A stretch of 64,000 nt of DNA. Origin: Enterobacter sp. RHBSTW-00994 (GTDB lineage Bacteria > Pseudomonadota > Gammaproteobacteria > Enterobacterales > Enterobacteriaceae). Of the stretch, positions 28,563-38,245 are shown one piece after another (positions within the stretch are counted from its first letter, which is position 1; each line of letters opens with the position of its first letter). The notes under the pieces are model-generated. The model ran no database searches and was not told the origin of the DNA. It saw only the letters and a program-made list of their open reading frames with translations. The stretch is taken from NCBI RefSeq assembly GCF_013782625.1, contig NZ_CP056199.1, positions 4,792,588 to 4,856,587 on the forward strand, written 5' to 3'. The translations under genes and the position numbers were made by a program.

Positions 28563-28586
28563 GCGCAAATTGGCGTTATTTTGCGC
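28563..28586 (+). terminator. Hairpin after glnG
   Basis: GCGCAAA (28563-28569) pairs with TTTGCGC (28580-28586), followed by TTTACTGTT. It lies between the glnG stop and yshB and probably weakens read-through from the gln operon. Confidence 0.5.
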
Positions 28587-28640
28587 TTTACTGTTCCGAT
28601 GAGTTTTGTATGATCGTGCCCGGAAATTGGGGGGATCATC

Positions 28641-28751
28641 ATGCTGGAATCATTAGTGAATTTGCTCTCGAGCGGAGCTGCGGAAAGCCACACGCCGCAA
28701 GCAGCCGTTGCCGCGGTGTTGTGTGCGGCACTGGTTGGGCTTTTTAGCTAG
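28641..28751 (+). CDS. yshB: Small membrane protein YshB
   Basis: A 36-residue protein MLESLVNLLSSGAAESHTPQ followed by AAVAAVLCAALVGLFS, matching E. coli YshB, which lies at the same place between glnG and hemN. One membrane helix fills the C-terminal half. GGGGGGATC provides the ribosome site. The Salmonella homologue has been linked to growth inside host cells; molecular role unknown. It is easily missed because of its size. Confidence 0.9.
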   Translation: MLESLVNLLSSGAAESHTPQAAVAAVLCAALVGLFS

Positions 28752-28757
28752 ACGGTT

Positions 28758-28785
28758 TGCCGGGTAATGCTTCGCATACCCGGCA
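28758..28785. repeat. REP-like hairpin between yshB and hemN
   Basis: TGCCGGGTAATGC and GCATACCCGGCA form a stem with one bulged A between two convergent genes. It probably serves as 3' end structure for both. Confidence 0.7.
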
Positions 28786-28791
28786 ATACCA

Positions 28792-30165
28792 TTAGATAAC
28801 GCGCGAAAACTGCTGCAGACGCGCCTTCTGACGCAGATAGGCGTCAAAGCACATACAGATATTACGAATCAATAAGCGCCCTTTTGGCGTCACCTCAATC
28901 CCGCTATCCGTGACATCCACCAGCCCATCTTTTGCCAGTGGCGTAAGTAGCTTCAGGTCTTCCGCAAAGTAATCGCTGAATTGCAGATCCCAGTGTAGTT
29001 CCACGTCACTGAAGTCGAGACGGAAATTGCAGATAAGCGCTTTAATCACATCACGACGAATGCAATCGTCACGCGTTAACGCGATACCTCGCCACAGGGC
29101 GTTTCCAGTTTCATCAACCTGCTGATAATACTGCTTTAGCTCTTTCTGGTTCTGTGCATAGCAGTCGCCCATCATGCTGATGGCGGATACGCCCATACCC
29201 AGTAAATCTGTATCACCTTGCGTGGTGTAGCCCTGGAAATTACGATGCAATATCCCTTCTCTCTGCGCGATTGCCAGCTCATCATCAGGACGGGCAAAGT
29301 GGTCCATACCGATAAACTGATAACCTGTCTCAGTCAGTGACGTGATGGTTTCCTGCAAAATATCCAGCTTCTGCTGAGCAGAAGGCAGATCGGCATCTTT
29401 GATTTTGCGCTGAGCAGCAAAGAGCGTTGGCAGATGAGCATAGTTAAATACGCTCAGGCGATCGGGGTTCAGCTCGGCCACACGTTTCAGCGTGAAGGCG
29501 AAACTCTCCGGCGACTGCTTTGGCAGGCCATAAATCAGGTCAATGTTGGTCGAGGTAAAACCGATGTCGCGCGCATGGTTAAGCAAGGCAAAGATAAACT
29601 CTTCGTCCTGCTCGCGATTTACCAGACGTTGTACTTCTTTGTTGAAATCCTGCACACCCATACTCAGGCGCGTAAAGCCTTCGGCGCGTAAGTGATCCAG
29701 TACATCCAGCTCTATTTCCCGCGGATCGACTTCGATCGAGATTTCAGCATCCGCATTGAAGTTAAAGTTGGAGCGCAAAAGCGCCATTAAACGGCTGATC
29801 TGCGCTTTATTCAGATAGGTTGGCGTACCACCGCCCCAGTGCAACTGGCTGACGTGACGACCGGCGAAAAGCGGTGCACGATGCAGAATTTCCTGTTCGA
29901 GCGCATCAAGGTATTGATCGGCCTTGTGCTGCTGGCGGGTAACGATTTTATTGCAACCGCAGAAATAGCAGAGTTTATGGCAAAAAGGGATGTGAACATA
30001 CAGCGATAATGGCCGCTCAGGATAGCGCGCAGCCGCCTGCTGAAAATCAGCCTCACCGAAAGCTTCAGAAAACTCCAGCGCGGTTGGATAGGACGTATAA
30101 CGTGGCCCGGAATAGTTATATTTCTGGATTAGGGCCAAATCCCAGTCGATAGATGGTACAGACAT
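28792..30165 (-). CDS. hemN: Oxygen-independent coproporphyrinogen III dehydrogenase
   Basis: The 457-residue radical SAM enzyme converts coproporphyrinogen III to protoporphyrinogen IX in heme synthesis without oxygen. The cluster motif CHKLCYFCGC (CxxxCxxCxC, Cys near 62, 66, 69 and 71) and HWGGGTPTYL are intact. The ATG at 30165 has AAGGAG upstream and gives the E. coli length; an in-frame upstream extension to 30249 is rejected. AGGAGTGA of the ribosome site overlaps the stop of a possible small ORF at 30168-30350. Confidence 0.97.
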   Translation of the reverse strand: MSVPSIDWDLALIQKYNYSGPRYTSYPTALEFSEAFGEADFQQAAARYPERPLSLYVHIPFCHKLCYFCGCNKIVTRQQHKADQYLDALEQEILHRAPLFAGRHVSQLHWGGGTPTYLNKAQISRLMALLRSNFNFNADAEISIEVDPREIELDVLDHLRAEGFTRLSMGVQDFNKEVQRLVNREQDEEFIFALLNHARDIGFTSTNIDLIYGLPKQSPESFAFTLKRVAELNPDRLSVFNYAHLPTLFAAQRKIKDADLPSAQQKLDILQETITSLTETGYQFIGMDHFARPDDELAIAQREGILHRNFQGYTTQGDTDLLGMGVSAISMMGDCYAQNQKELKQYYQQVDETGNALWRGIALTRDDCIRRDVIKALICNFRLDFSDVELHWDLQFSDYFAEDLKLLTPLAKDGLVDVTDSGIEVTPKGRLLIRNICMCFDAYLRQKARLQQFSRVI

Positions 30166-30167
30166 GC

Positions 30168-30350
30168 TCACTCCTTCCGTTGGTGTCGCGTTCGTATACG
30201 GCGGCCCATCCTGACCCCATTGCGGGTCATCATTCGGGTGCGCAGCCACTTCTGTCGCCGCGACAACCGCCGTAGTTTAACGAATAACCACACCAGATAA
30301 CATATAACCGGAAGGGTTATAAGCAGGACTATCGAGCCTGCTGAGTGCAA
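30168..30350 (-). CDS. Possible small membrane peptide between yihI and hemN
   Basis: A 60-codon open frame beginning with TTG fills the yihI-hemN gap, from 3 bp past the yihI stop to 2 bp before the hemN ATG. It would encode one membrane helix (IVLLITLPVICYLVWLFV) followed by a strongly basic tail with many Arg. No good ribosome site precedes the TTG, and the basic tail could be an accident of reading frame. It might be a real peptide, the remnant of a gene that other gammaproteobacteria keep here, or chance. Confidence 0.25.
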   Translation of the reverse strand: MHSAGSIVLLITLPVICYLVWLFVKLRRLSRRQKWLRTRMMTRNGVRMGRRIRTRHQRKE

Positions 30351-30353
30351 ATG

Positions 30354-30872
30354 TTAGTTTCCACCTTTCAGAAGACGCATCATATCTTCCTGCTTTTCGT
30401 CTTCTTCTTCATCTTCTTCGTCATCGTCGTAAGACAGACCCAGTTTTTGCATCAGCTCGTCGATACGATCCAGCTTGGCATCCACCCATGACTGCTCTTC
30501 AGCGGTCAAAGATTCACCCTCTTCAAGACGTTCCAGCAGCGCATCCAGGCGCTCATCATTCTCCAGCAAATCCAGCTCAGCCTGCGGTGAAAGCATAGGT
30601 TTCTCGCTCTTTGGTTTGTGCTGCTTGGTTACCGGGGTGTCCGTCACGCCCAGTGGAATTGGTGTTTTGCTGCCAATACGAGGATCTTTCTGTTTGCCGT
30701 TTTGAGCAGAAGAGCCTGATGCGCTGCTGCCATTGGCACGGCTTCCAGAGGCATGACCACTGTGCTTTTTCGCACGTTTACGGTCGCGAGCTTCCTGGTT
30801 CAATTCTTCACGTGTTTTGCGACGTGCTTTTGTGGGGCGTTTAGTGCCCGGTGCGGAAGTCGGTTTTTTCAT
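30354..30872 (-). CDS. yihI: Der GTPase-activating protein YihI
   Basis: A 172-residue protein with a basic, low-complexity N-terminal half ([22 protein letters not shown]) and an acidic C-terminus ([26 protein letters not shown]), the make-up of E. coli YihI, which stimulates GTP hydrolysis by the ribosome-assembly GTPase Der. The middle section [26 protein letters not shown] is conserved. It is followed by hemN on the same strand and preceded by the csrC gene. Confidence 0.95.
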   Translation of the reverse strand: MKKPTSAPGTKRPTKARRKTREELNQEARDRKRAKKHSGHASGSRANGSSASGSSAQNGKQKDPRIGSKTPIPLGVTDTPVTKQHKPKSEKPMLSPQAELDLLENDERLDALLERLEEGESLTAEEQSWVDAKLDRIDELMQKLGLSYDDDEEDEEEDEKQEDMMRLLKGGN

Positions 30873-30940
30873 GATGTTTTATCTTTAAGTCGTTTTCTTC
30901 AGTATAGAATTGCGGCGAAATCTAGCAGAAAGCAAGCAAA

Positions 30941-31184
30941 GAAAAAAGGCGACAGAGCAATCTGTCGCCTTTTTTCCTGACTCACAGCCCTTAGCGGGCC
31001 AGACATTCCTTGTTTGCCAACAACAAACCCTGTTTATCCTTTGGCTGCTACCGTCCTTGATACGGTTCCCTTTCCTGTTTAAACGCCTCCAGGCGCTGGT
31101 CATCCTGACAATCCTGAGTCTTCGCCTCCTGGCGCTCCTGACCCTTATCCTTAAGTCGTTATCCTGTTGGCATCCTCGCCTTGA
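30941..31184 (-). ncRNA. csrC: CsrC, CsrA-sequestering small RNA
   Basis: Read on the minus strand, this ~244-nt region starts GGCGAGGATGCCAACAGGAT and shows a dozen or more GGA motifs, many as AGGA, several in AGGAGCGCCAGGAGGCG-type hairpins. It ends in the terminator AAAAAAGGCGACAG...CTGTCGCCTTTTTT at about 30942-30973. Length, position between yihI and engB, and sequence agree with E. coli CsrC, which binds and titrates CsrA and so releases glycogen, motility and biofilm control. The 5' end is set by alignment from memory and may be off by a few bases. Confidence 0.93.
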
Positions 31185-31438
31185 CGCACACTTTACCTTG
31201 TTCCATTAAACTAACAAGCAATGAGAGGGCATAAAAATAGCTTTTCAGACAAACACCCAAAACCAATGCATTGATTTATAAACACTTGTTGTTTTTTAAG
31301 TCTGCGATTTCTCTTAAATATCCTAATACATCTATGGCAAATGTCTTACAACTCTGACATCGGTATACCTATGAGGAAAGCCTTTTGGCTGCATTCAGGT
31401 ATAATCCTTTTCAGAATAAGATTTACGGAGACGAGCAC
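31185..31438. promoter_or_regulatory. csrC-engB intergenic region
   Basis: This 254-bp AT-rich gap should hold the csrC promoter on the minus strand, which in E. coli is activated through UvrY, and the engB promoter on the plus strand. TATACCTATGAGG and GTATAATCC (31400-31408, a good -10) near its right end are consistent with an engB start. I cannot define the UvrY site with confidence. Confidence 0.45.
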
Positions 31439-32068
31439 GTGACTACCCTGAATTATCAACAGACGCACTTTGTTACCAGTGCGCCTGATATTCGCCACTT
31501 ACCTTCAGATACCGGTATCGAAGTGGCATTTGCTGGCCGTTCCAATGCGGGAAAATCCAGCGCCCTGAATACGCTGACAAACCAAAAGAGCCTGGCGCGT
31601 ACGTCCAAAACACCAGGTCGAACCCAGTTGATTAACCTTTTCGAAGTTGCCGAGGGTAAACGCCTGGTCGATTTACCTGGCTATGGCTATGCGCAAGTAC
31701 CGGAAGAGATGAAGATCAAATGGCAGCGCGCGCTGGGGGAATACCTCGAAAAACGCCTGTGCCTGAAAGGTCTGGTGGTACTCATGGATATTCGCCATCC
31801 ATTGAAAGATCTCGATCAACAGATGATCCACTGGGCGATTGAGAGTGATATTGCTGTTCTGGTGCTGTTGACCAAAGCCGATAAACTGGCGAGCGGGGCG
31901 CGTAAAGCACAAGTTAATATGGTTCGCGAAGCGGTGATGGCATTTAATGGTGATGTGCAGGTTGAACCGTTTTCATCGCTGAAAAAGCAAGGCGTGGATA
32001 AGTTACGTCAAAAGCTGGATGGCTGGTTTAGCGAGCTGGAACCCGCAACCGAAGCGGAAGAAGAGTAA
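31439..32068 (+). CDS. engB: Ribosome biogenesis GTPase EngB/YsxC (YihA)
   Basis: A 209-residue GTPase needed for 50S subunit assembly. P-loop [11 protein letters not shown] (near 35-45), G2/G3 TPGRTQ and DLPGYGYA, and the TKAD specificity motif (near 141) are present. The start is a GTG at 31439 ([10 protein letters not shown] follows), which matches E. coli and has GGAGACGAG upstream; open sequence back to 31385 is not used. A terminator ends it at 32075-32098, facing Spot 42. Confidence 0.95.
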   Translation: MTTLNYQQTHFVTSAPDIRHLPSDTGIEVAFAGRSNAGKSSALNTLTNQKSLARTSKTPGRTQLINLFEVAEGKRLVDLPGYGYAQVPEEMKIKWQRALGEYLEKRLCLKGLVVLMDIRHPLKDLDQQMIHWAIESDIAVLVLLTKADKLASGARKAQVNMVREAVMAFNGDVQVEPFSSLKKQGVDKLRQKLDGWFSELEPATEAEEE

Positions 32069-32074
32069 TACCAG

Positions 32075-32098
32075 ACGCGGCAATGTCCGCGTTTTTTT
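32075..32098 (+). terminator. engB terminator
   Basis: ACGCGG-CAATGT-CCGCGT followed by seven Ts lies 6 bp after the engB stop. Confidence 0.88.
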
Positions 32099-32122
32099 AG
32101 CTTATTTTTTTGTTTGCCGCAA

Positions 32123-32231
32123 TAAAAAACGCCCCAGTCATTACTGACTGGGGCGGCTAAAATATTCAGCCAAATCCGATTACGTGAAGTAAAAGGTCTG
32201 AAAGATAGAACATCTTACCTCTGTACCCTAC
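32123..32231 (-). ncRNA. spf: Spot 42 small RNA
   Basis: On the minus strand the RNA starts GTAGGGTACAGAGGTAAGAT and ends with the terminator GCCCCAGTC...GACTGGGGCGTTTTTT, 109 nt, which matches E. coli Spot 42 almost base for base. Spot 42 is repressed by CRP-cAMP and base-pairs with messages for secondary carbon metabolism such as galK. It lies downstream of polA on the same strand, as in E. coli. Confidence 0.97.
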
Positions 32232-32379
32232 GTCGTTAACTCTACTCTTTTTTTATCGCTCGACAAAGCACTTTTTGTAGTTTTTTTTCACTCTTTACAT
32301 AGGTAATTCTAATGATCATCACAAAACACGCGTTGTTATGTTGCTAAGTTACATAAAAATCACGTTATTCATTGAACAC

Positions 32380-35169
32380 TTAGTGAGCGAGATCCCAATT
32401 TTCTCCACTGCCCACTTCCACCAGAAGTGGTACGTCAAGTTTCATGCTGCTTTCCATCAGTTCGTGGATCTTCTGCGAGACTGAATCAAGATCATCTTTG
32501 TGCACTTCGAACACCAGTTCATCGTGTACCTGCATAATCAGGCGCACTCGCGGTTTCTCTTTTTCCAACCAAGCATCAACAGCAATCATTGCCCGTTTAA
32601 TGATGTCAGCAGCGGTTCCTTGCATTGGTGCGTTGATAGCTGCACGCTCCGCCCCAGCACGACGCGCCGCATTGCTGGATTTGATGTCCGGCAGATAAAG
32701 ACGACGGCCTTCCAGCGTTTCGACGTAACCTTTTTCCTTCGCCTGCGCGCGCGTCCGCTCCATATAATCCAGAACCCCCGGATAGCGCTCGAAGTAGAGA
32801 TCCATATACTTCTGTGACTCTTTACGTGGAATGTTTAATTGGCGTGAAAGGCCAAACGCGCTCATACCGTAGATCAAACCAAAGTTGATCGCTTTCGCAC
32901 TACGACGTTGTTCATTCGTCACACTATCCAGCGATAGTCCAAAGACTTCTGCAGCCGTCGCCCGGTGGATATCCTTCCCTTCCGCAAAGGCTGTCAGCAG
33001 GCCTTTATCACGCGATAAATGCGCCATAATACGCAACTCAATTTGTGAGTAGTCGGCAGAGACAATCACATAATCGTCTGGCGCGATGAACGCCTGGCGA
33101 ATACGACGCCCTTCTTCATTACGTACGGGAATGTTTTGCAGGTTTGGATCGGTCGATGAAAGCCGACCAGTCGCCGCAACCGCCTGATGGTAAGACGTAT
33201 GAACACGACCCGTTTTCGGGTTTATCATCAACGGAAGTTTATCGGTATAGGTCGATTTTAGCTTAGCCAGACCGCGATACTCCAGAATGACTTTAGGTAA
33301 CGGGTAATCTAGCGCCAGCTCTTCGAGTACCTCTTCTGACGTCGATGGCGCACCACCCGGTGTTTTTTTCAGCGGCTTAATACCCTGTTTTTCAAACAGA
33401 ATAGTTTGTAATTGCTTAGGCGATGAAAGATTAAATGGCTCACCTGCAATGTCATGCGCTTTTTGCTCAAGCTCAGACAGGCGGACAGCAAGCTCACCAG
33501 AGTGATGATGCAAAACAGCAGGATCAATTTTTACGCCATTGCGTTCAATACGGGATAATACCGGAACCAGTGGCATTTCAATGTGCTTAAAGACATTGAG
33601 TGGGCCTTCCTGTTTCTGCAGTTTCGGCCACATTTTAAGATGCAATTGCAACGTGACATCCGCATCTTCTGCCGCATAACGGCCCGCTTCTTCCAGCGCA
33701 ATCTGGTTAAACGTCAGTTGATTTTTGCCCTTCCCGGCAATTTCTTCAAACGTAATGGTTTTGTGCTTGAGCCAACGGTCCGAAAGGGAATCCATATCAT
33801 GACGGCCAGCAACGCTATCCAGAATGTAGGACTCCAGCATTGTATCGAAGGCAATGCCACGCAGTTCGATGCCGTAATTTTGCAAAATGCCACGATCGAA
33901 CTTCAGATTTTGCCCGACTTTAAGCACCTTCTCGTCTTCAAGAAGCGGCTTGAGCAATTCAAGCGCACGCGCACGCGGGATCTGATCTGGCGCATCCAGG
34001 TAGTCATGTGCCACAGGTACATACGCAGCAATACCAGGCTCAGTTGCAAACGAGAGGCCGACCATATTGGCAGAGATATTGTCCAAGCTATCAGTTTCTG
34101 TATCAAACGCGATGACAGGTGCGTTCTTAAGCTTTTCGATCCAGGTTATCAACTGGGTTTCATCGAGCAGGGTTTCATAGCGTTCAGAAGAAAGTGTACT
34201 GGTCTGCTCTTCTGCTTCTTCTGCCTCAGCCACAATCGTTTCTTTTGGTTTTACAGCAGATTTTACACCTTTAGCCTGCATCCATTTGCCAGCTTCCAGG
34301 TCTGTCGTCCAGCGCTTAAATTCGTACTTTTTAAACAGGGTTAGCAACTCATCTGTTGCAGGTTGCTGTACTTCAAGCTGTTCACATCCCAGTTCTAACT
34401 CAACGTCAGTTTTGATGGTTGCGAGTTTATAAGAGAGGTAAGCCAGCTCTTTATTTTGCTCCAGTTTAGCCGCCATGGTTTTCGCACCACGGAACGTCAG
34501 ACCGGCAATTTTATCCGATTCCTTGTAAAGGGTATCAATCCCCCCCAGCCCTTGCAGTAATGCTTGCGCCGTTTTCTCACCAACACCCGGCACGCCTGGG
34601 ATGTTATCTGAGGAGTCGCCCATTAAGGCAAGAAAATCAATGATCAGCTCCGGTGGCACACCGTATTTCGTGACCACTTCTTCTGGCCCAAGGATGGTAT
34701 TAGTCATGGTGTTAATCAAGGTGATACCAGGCGTAACCAACTGCGCCATATCTTTATCTCCCGTACTGATCAGCACCGGACGCCCCATTTTTTCGGCTTC
34801 CCTCGCCAGTGTCCCGATCACGTCGTCAGCTTCGACACCGGAGACTGCCAGCAGTGGTAGCCCCATTGCTTTAACCATGGTATGCAACGGTTCAATTTGC
34901 GCGCGCAACTCATCCGGCATAGGAGGACGATGGGATTTGTAGTCTTCAAACAACTCATCGCGGAAAGTTTTACCTTTGGCATCAAACACAACGGCAGCAT
35001 GGGATGGTTGATATTGCAGAATCAGGCTGCGTAGCATGTTAAGCACGCCATACATCGCGCCGGTGGGTTCTCCTGCACTATTGGTCAGAGGAGGAAACGC
35101 ATGATACGCCCGATACAGGTAAGAAGAGCCGTCGACGAGAATAAGAGGGTTTTCTGGGATCTGAACCAT
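32380..35169 (-). CDS. polA: DNA polymerase I
   Basis: A 929-residue Pol I. The N-terminal 5'-3' exonuclease (1-323) contains [21 protein letters not shown]; the proofreading domain has FDTETDSLD (near 355); the polymerase domain carries motif [12 protein letters not shown], the O-helix [12 protein letters not shown] and motif [11 protein letters not shown]. All catalytic residues are in place. The start [14 protein letters not shown] at 35169 matches E. coli; the open frame continues 14 codons further without a ribosome site. It repairs gaps and removes Okazaki primers. Confidence 0.98.
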   Translation of the reverse strand: MVQIPENPLILVDGSSYLYRAYHAFPPLTNSAGEPTGAMYGVLNMLRSLILQYQPSHAAVVFDAKGKTFRDELFEDYKSHRPPMPDELRAQIEPLHTMVKAMGLPLLAVSGVEADDVIGTLAREAEKMGRPVLISTGDKDMAQLVTPGITLINTMTNTILGPEEVVTKYGVPPELIIDFLALMGDSSDNIPGVPGVGEKTAQALLQGLGGIDTLYKESDKIAGLTFRGAKTMAAKLEQNKELAYLSYKLATIKTDVELELGCEQLEVQQPATDELLTLFKKYEFKRWTTDLEAGKWMQAKGVKSAVKPKETIVAEAEEAEEQTSTLSSERYETLLDETQLITWIEKLKNAPVIAFDTETDSLDNISANMVGLSFATEPGIAAYVPVAHDYLDAPDQIPRARALELLKPLLEDEKVLKVGQNLKFDRGILQNYGIELRGIAFDTMLESYILDSVAGRHDMDSLSDRWLKHKTITFEEIAGKGKNQLTFNQIALEEAGRYAAEDADVTLQLHLKMWPKLQKQEGPLNVFKHIEMPLVPVLSRIERNGVKIDPAVLHHHSGELAVRLSELEQKAHDIAGEPFNLSSPKQLQTILFEKQGIKPLKKTPGGAPSTSEEVLEELALDYPLPKVILEYRGLAKLKSTYTDKLPLMINPKTGRVHTSYHQAVAATGRLSSTDPNLQNIPVRNEEGRRIRQAFIAPDDYVIVSADYSQIELRIMAHLSRDKGLLTAFAEGKDIHRATAAEVFGLSLDSVTNEQRRSAKAINFGLIYGMSAFGLSRQLNIPRKESQKYMDLYFERYPGVLDYMERTRAQAKEKGYVETLEGRRLYLPDIKSSNAARRAGAERAAINAPMQGTAADIIKRAMIAVDAWLEKEKPRVRLIMQVHDELVFEVHKDDLDSVSQKIHELMESSMKLDVPLLVEVGSGENWDLAH

Positions 35170-35608
35170 AATGTCCGTGCCTTTAATCAATTTATGGATA
35201 AAGGATGCCACAGAAGGATGAAAACATCAGTTTTTAGCACCAAATACCACAAAAGATTTTACGATCGTCAGGATCCCTCGCAAAATTGAACTGTGGATAA
35301 GTTTGTGCATATTTTCGATACACCTGAATAAAAGTTATCGCCAATATATGATAGTTTATAATTTACTCTTTATTATCATGTTGTTATGAATGGATCTTCA
35401 TTGCATATTTCCATCTGGTGATAATCTGTCCGATGTGGATATAAGCCTCGCCTCTGGCCTAACTATAGATAAGGCCACAATGGAGAGGAAAATGTCTCAA
35501 ACTGTCAGTATGAAAGGACCATTATGTCGTCTTTTTTCTGGTAAAATCAGCGCCCAGCGCCGGAAAGCCGATCGCTAAATTACAGCTAACCATCTGAAAA
35601 AGCTCATC
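35170..35608. promoter_or_regulatory. polA-yihG intergenic region with DnaA box
   Basis: This 439-bp divergent gap contains a perfect DnaA box TGTGGATAA at 35292-35300 (complement TTATCCACA), about 123 bp upstream of polA; DnaA stimulation of polA is known in E. coli. The stretch around 35330-35385 is very A+T rich and likely holds promoters. A possible 28-codon ORF is listed separately. GGCCT...AGGCC around 35456-35475 is a weak inverted repeat. Confidence 0.6.
35492..35578 (+). CDS. Possible 28-residue peptide upstream of yihG
   Basis: ATG at 35492 is preceded by GGAGAGGAAA, a strong ribosome-site match, and opens a 28-codon frame MSQTVSMKGPLCRLFSGKIS ending QRRKADR. It stops 30 bp before yihG. 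The peptide is basic and has no membrane helix. It may be a leader peptide or a genuine microprotein; a purely accidental frame remains possible. Confidence 0.3.
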   Translation: MSQTVSMKGPLCRLFSGKISAQRRKADR

Positions 35609-36517
35609 ATGTCGAGATTACTCGCTGCGATAACAATACTGTTAAGCATCATTTTAACTATTCTGGTTACCATCGCCTGTTCTGTGCCGATCATTATCGC
35701 CGGAATAATTAAATTACTGCTGCCTGTCCCCTCTGCCTGGCGTGCGGTTTCGGCATTCTGTAATTTTATGATGTACTGTTGGTGCGAAGGACTTGCCGTA
35801 CTGCTCTATCTGAATCCCCACCTGAAATGGGACGTGGAAGGGCTGGAAAAGCTGAACAAAAAAAACTGGTATTTACTGATCTGCAATCATCACAGTTGGG
35901 CAGATATCGTGGTTTTATGCGTGCTTTTCCGCAAACATATCCCAATGAACAAGTATTTCCTGAAGCAGCAGTTGGCCTGGGTCCCTTTTATTGGCCTGGC
36001 ATGCTGGGCGTTGGATATGCCGTTTATGAAGCGCTATTCACGCGGTTATTTACTTCGTCATCCGGAACGTCGTGGAAAAGATGTCGAAACAACACGTCGC
36101 TCATGCGAAAAGTTTCGGTTTCACCCCACAACCATAGTCAACTTTGTTGAAGGATCTCGCTTCACCGAAGTAAAACGTCTTCAGACTCGCTCGCCTTACC
36201 AACATTTATTGCCGCCAAAAGCCGCAGGCATTGCAATGACACTTAATGTTCTTGGCGAGCAGTTCGACAAATTACTCAATGTCACTCTGTGCTACCCGGA
36301 AAATGATAAAACTCCGTTCTACGATATGCTCAGCGGAAAGCTAACGCGCATTGTTGTCCGTGTTGACCTCATCCCGGTGAACGCTGAACTGCATGGTGAT
36401 TACGTGGGCGATAAAAACTTCAAACGTCGTTTCCAGCTCTGGCTCAATACACTCTGGAAAGAGAAAGATGAACAGATAGAAGAGATAAAATCTTCATACA
36501 AAAACGCCGGTCAATGA
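35609..36517 (+). CDS. yihG: YihG, 1-acyl-glycerol-3-phosphate acyltransferase-like
   Basis: A 302-residue membrane-bound acyltransferase of the PlsC family. Two hydrophobic segments at the N-terminus (about 5-40) anchor it; the active-site HX4D motif is NHHSWAD (near 91-97), followed by FVEGSRF and PPKAAG blocks. E. coli YihG is a poly-functional lysophosphatidic acid acyltransferase with a role in phospholipid remodelling. The start lacks a strong Shine-Dalgarno sequence. Its last codons (GCC GGT CAA TGA) form half of the terminator shared with dsbA. The yihF gene that sits between yihG and dsbA in K-12 is absent. Confidence 0.92.
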   Translation: MSRLLAAITILLSIILTILVTIACSVPIIIAGIIKLLLPVPSAWRAVSAFCNFMMYCWCEGLAVLLYLNPHLKWDVEGLEKLNKKNWYLLICNHHSWADIVVLCVLFRKHIPMNKYFLKQQLAWVPFIGLACWALDMPFMKRYSRGYLLRHPERRGKDVETTRRSCEKFRFHPTTIVNFVEGSRFTEVKRLQTRSPYQHLLPPKAAGIAMTLNVLGEQFDKLLNVTLCYPENDKTPFYDMLSGKLTRIVVRVDLIPVNAELHGDYVGDKNFKRRFQLWLNTLWKEKDEQIEEIKSSYKNAGQ

Positions 36518-36528
36518 CCGGCGTTTTT
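36500..36528. terminator. Bidirectional terminator overlapping the yihG 3' end
   Basis: AAAAACGCCGGTCA/TGACCGGCGTTTTT is a near-perfect palindrome with As and Ts on both sides, ending yihG on the plus strand and dsbA on the minus strand. The yihG stop (36515-36517) is inside it. Confidence 0.93.
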
Positions 36529-36532
36529 CTTT

Positions 36533-37156
36533 TTACTTCTTCTCGACCAGATATTTCACTGTATCTGCATATTGCTGCACGAAGATGTCCATGCTGCTGG
36601 TATCCATGCCCTGCATATTCAGCTGATATTTACCGTTAACATACATTGCCGGCACACCCTGAAGCTGAAGGTCTGCAGCCGCTTTTTCCTGTTGAGCGAC
36701 CAGTGATTTCACAACAAAGCTATTCCATGCCGCATCATAATCTTCACCTTTCACGCCAGCATCAACAAATACCTTACGGATATCCGCGGTGGTTTGAACA
36801 GTCTGAGTTTTCTGAACGGCCTCGAACATTGGGGAGGTGATTTTGTCTTCCACGCCCAGCGCAATCGCAACCGCCCACGCCTGAGTCAGGTCTTTGCCCA
36901 GAGGGCCCAGAAACTCAACGTGGTACTTGGTCATTTTAGTGCCTTCAGGCAGCTTTTTTTTCACGTTATCAGAGACATGAAGAACTTGCTCGAACTGATA
37001 GCAGTGTGGGCAATAGAAGGAGAAAAACTCCAGTACCTGAGGCTCACCGGCAACAGGCTTATCAAGGGTGATGTACTGTTTACCGTCGGTAAACTGCGCA
37101 GCAGAAGCGCTAAATGCCAGAATCATACCTGCCAGCGCGAGCCATATTTTTTTCAT
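36533..37156 (-). CDS. dsbA: Periplasmic disulfide oxidoreductase DsbA
   Basis: A 207-residue secreted thiol oxidase. The signal peptide [19 protein letters not shown] is followed by mature AQFTDGKQY; the redox site is CPHC (mature 30-33) in [12 protein letters not shown] and the cis-Pro loop is QGVPAMYV. DsbA introduces disulfide bonds into exported proteins and is recycled by DsbB. The ATG at 37156 follows GGAGAAAG; a start two codons earlier is possible. It is downstream of srkA on the same strand, 27 bp apart, and both are expected in one Cpx-influenced transcript as in E. coli. Confidence 0.98.
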   Translation of the reverse strand: MKKIWLALAGMILAFSASAAQFTDGKQYITLDKPVAGEPQVLEFFSFYCPHCYQFEQVLHVSDNVKKKLPEGTKMTKYHVEFLGPLGKDLTQAWAVAIALGVEDKITSPMFEAVQKTQTVQTTADIRKVFVDAGVKGEDYDAAWNSFVVKSLVAQQEKAAADLQLQGVPAMYVNGKYQLNMQGMDTSSMDIFVQQYADTVKYLVEKK

Positions 37157-37183
37157 AATCAACTTTCTCCTGGGTGTGTCCGA

Positions 37184-38170
37184 TTAATACATTGGCGTTA
37201 ATTGCAGAGGCGGTTCCTGCAGAACCTTAACCTGCTCAATAAATATGGATGTCTGGTTACGCCAGTAATCTTCCCCGGTTAGCCACGGGAAGTTTCTGGG
37301 AAAAGCGGGGTCGTCCCAACGCCTGATTAACCATGCGAGATAATAAACAAAACGCATTGCCCGTAAAGGCTCTATCAAGGCAATTTCGTCTGAATTAAAG
37401 GGGCTAAACTCTTCATAAGCCTCAATGATAGTTTCAAGCTGCATACGCTGCTCAGCTTTATCGCCATTGAGTAACATCCACAGATCCTGGATCGCAGGCC
37501 CCATGCGGGCATCATCAAGGTCAACAAACAGTGGGCCATCACGCCAGAGAATATTACCGGCATGGCAATCACCGTGCAGACGAAGAGCTGGCGTATCATC
37601 TCGCCAGCAGGCTTTTACTGTTTCGATAAGTTTATCTGTCGCAGCAAGGAAATTATCCTTCAGCGCACCGGGAATAAGCGCAGACATTTCGAATACCTGA
37701 CGTGGTTCGAGAAGATATTCCTGAATGCCCATCGTTGGACGAGCAATAAACGGTTTTTTGCGTCCCGTCTGATGAATTCGGCCAAGATAACGAGCAACCC
37801 ATTCCATTTGGTCAATATTATCGGCTTCAAACTGGCGACCGCCGAGGCTCGGAAATACTGCGTAATAGAATCCCTGATGCGTCAGCAATGTTTGGCCATC
37901 GAATTTTAATGGCGCAGCAACGGGAACATCATCGGTCAATAGATCATGTGCAAACTGATGTTCTTCCTGGATTTGCTCCGCAGACCAGCGCTGGGGGCGA
38001 TAGAACTTAACGACAAAGCGCTGACGATCCTCATCCTGAAATTGATAGACGCGGTTTTCATAGCTATTTAAGGGAGTTAACCCGGAGTCCACTCGAATCC
38101 CCTGTTCGAAAAGGGCATCCATAATGGTATCCGGGTGTAATGTCTGGAAAGTAAAAGCCTGGTCGTTCAT
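37184..38170 (-). CDS. srkA: Stress response kinase SrkA (YihE/RdoA)
   Basis: A 328-residue serine/threonine kinase of the aminoglycoside-phosphotransferase fold. Catalytic HGDCHAGNILW (Brenner-like motif, near 200) and DLDDARMGP (near 217, metal binding) are intact. The E. coli enzyme counters MazEF-driven death and is part of the Cpx regulon. It precedes dsbA in an operon, and follows yihD. Confidence 0.97.
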   Translation of the reverse strand: MNDQAFTFQTLHPDTIMDALFEQGIRVDSGLTPLNSYENRVYQFQDEDRQRFVVKFYRPQRWSAEQIQEEHQFAHDLLTDDVPVAAPLKFDGQTLLTHQGFYYAVFPSLGGRQFEADNIDQMEWVARYLGRIHQTGRKKPFIARPTMGIQEYLLEPRQVFEMSALIPGALKDNFLAATDKLIETVKACWRDDTPALRLHGDCHAGNILWRDGPLFVDLDDARMGPAIQDLWMLLNGDKAEQRMQLETIIEAYEEFSPFNSDEIALIEPLRAMRFVYYLAWLIRRWDDPAFPRNFPWLTGEDYWRNQTSIFIEQVKVLQEPPLQLTPMY

Positions 38171-38245
38171 CCGATCATCCGGAAATTATACGAATGATTC
38201 AGGATATCATTTTGTGGCGATTTCGGTGTCGCCTCTTACAAGCTT

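Noticed and set aside
30166..30249. N-terminal extension of hemN
   Set aside because: Open in frame but without a ribosome site; the ATG at 30165 has AAGGAG and gives the normal 457 residues.
30910..31209. 99-residue open frame on the plus strand over csrC
   Set aside because: The minus strand has the complete CsrC RNA with GGA motifs and terminator; the plus frame is its complement.
33583..34344. 253-residue open frame opposite polA
   Set aside because: Shadow of polA; composition follows the polA codon pattern read on the wrong strand.
35390..35491. Longer version (62 codons) of the ORF ahead of yihG
   Set aside because: No ribosome site before the ATG at 35390; only the internal start at 35492 is worth listing.
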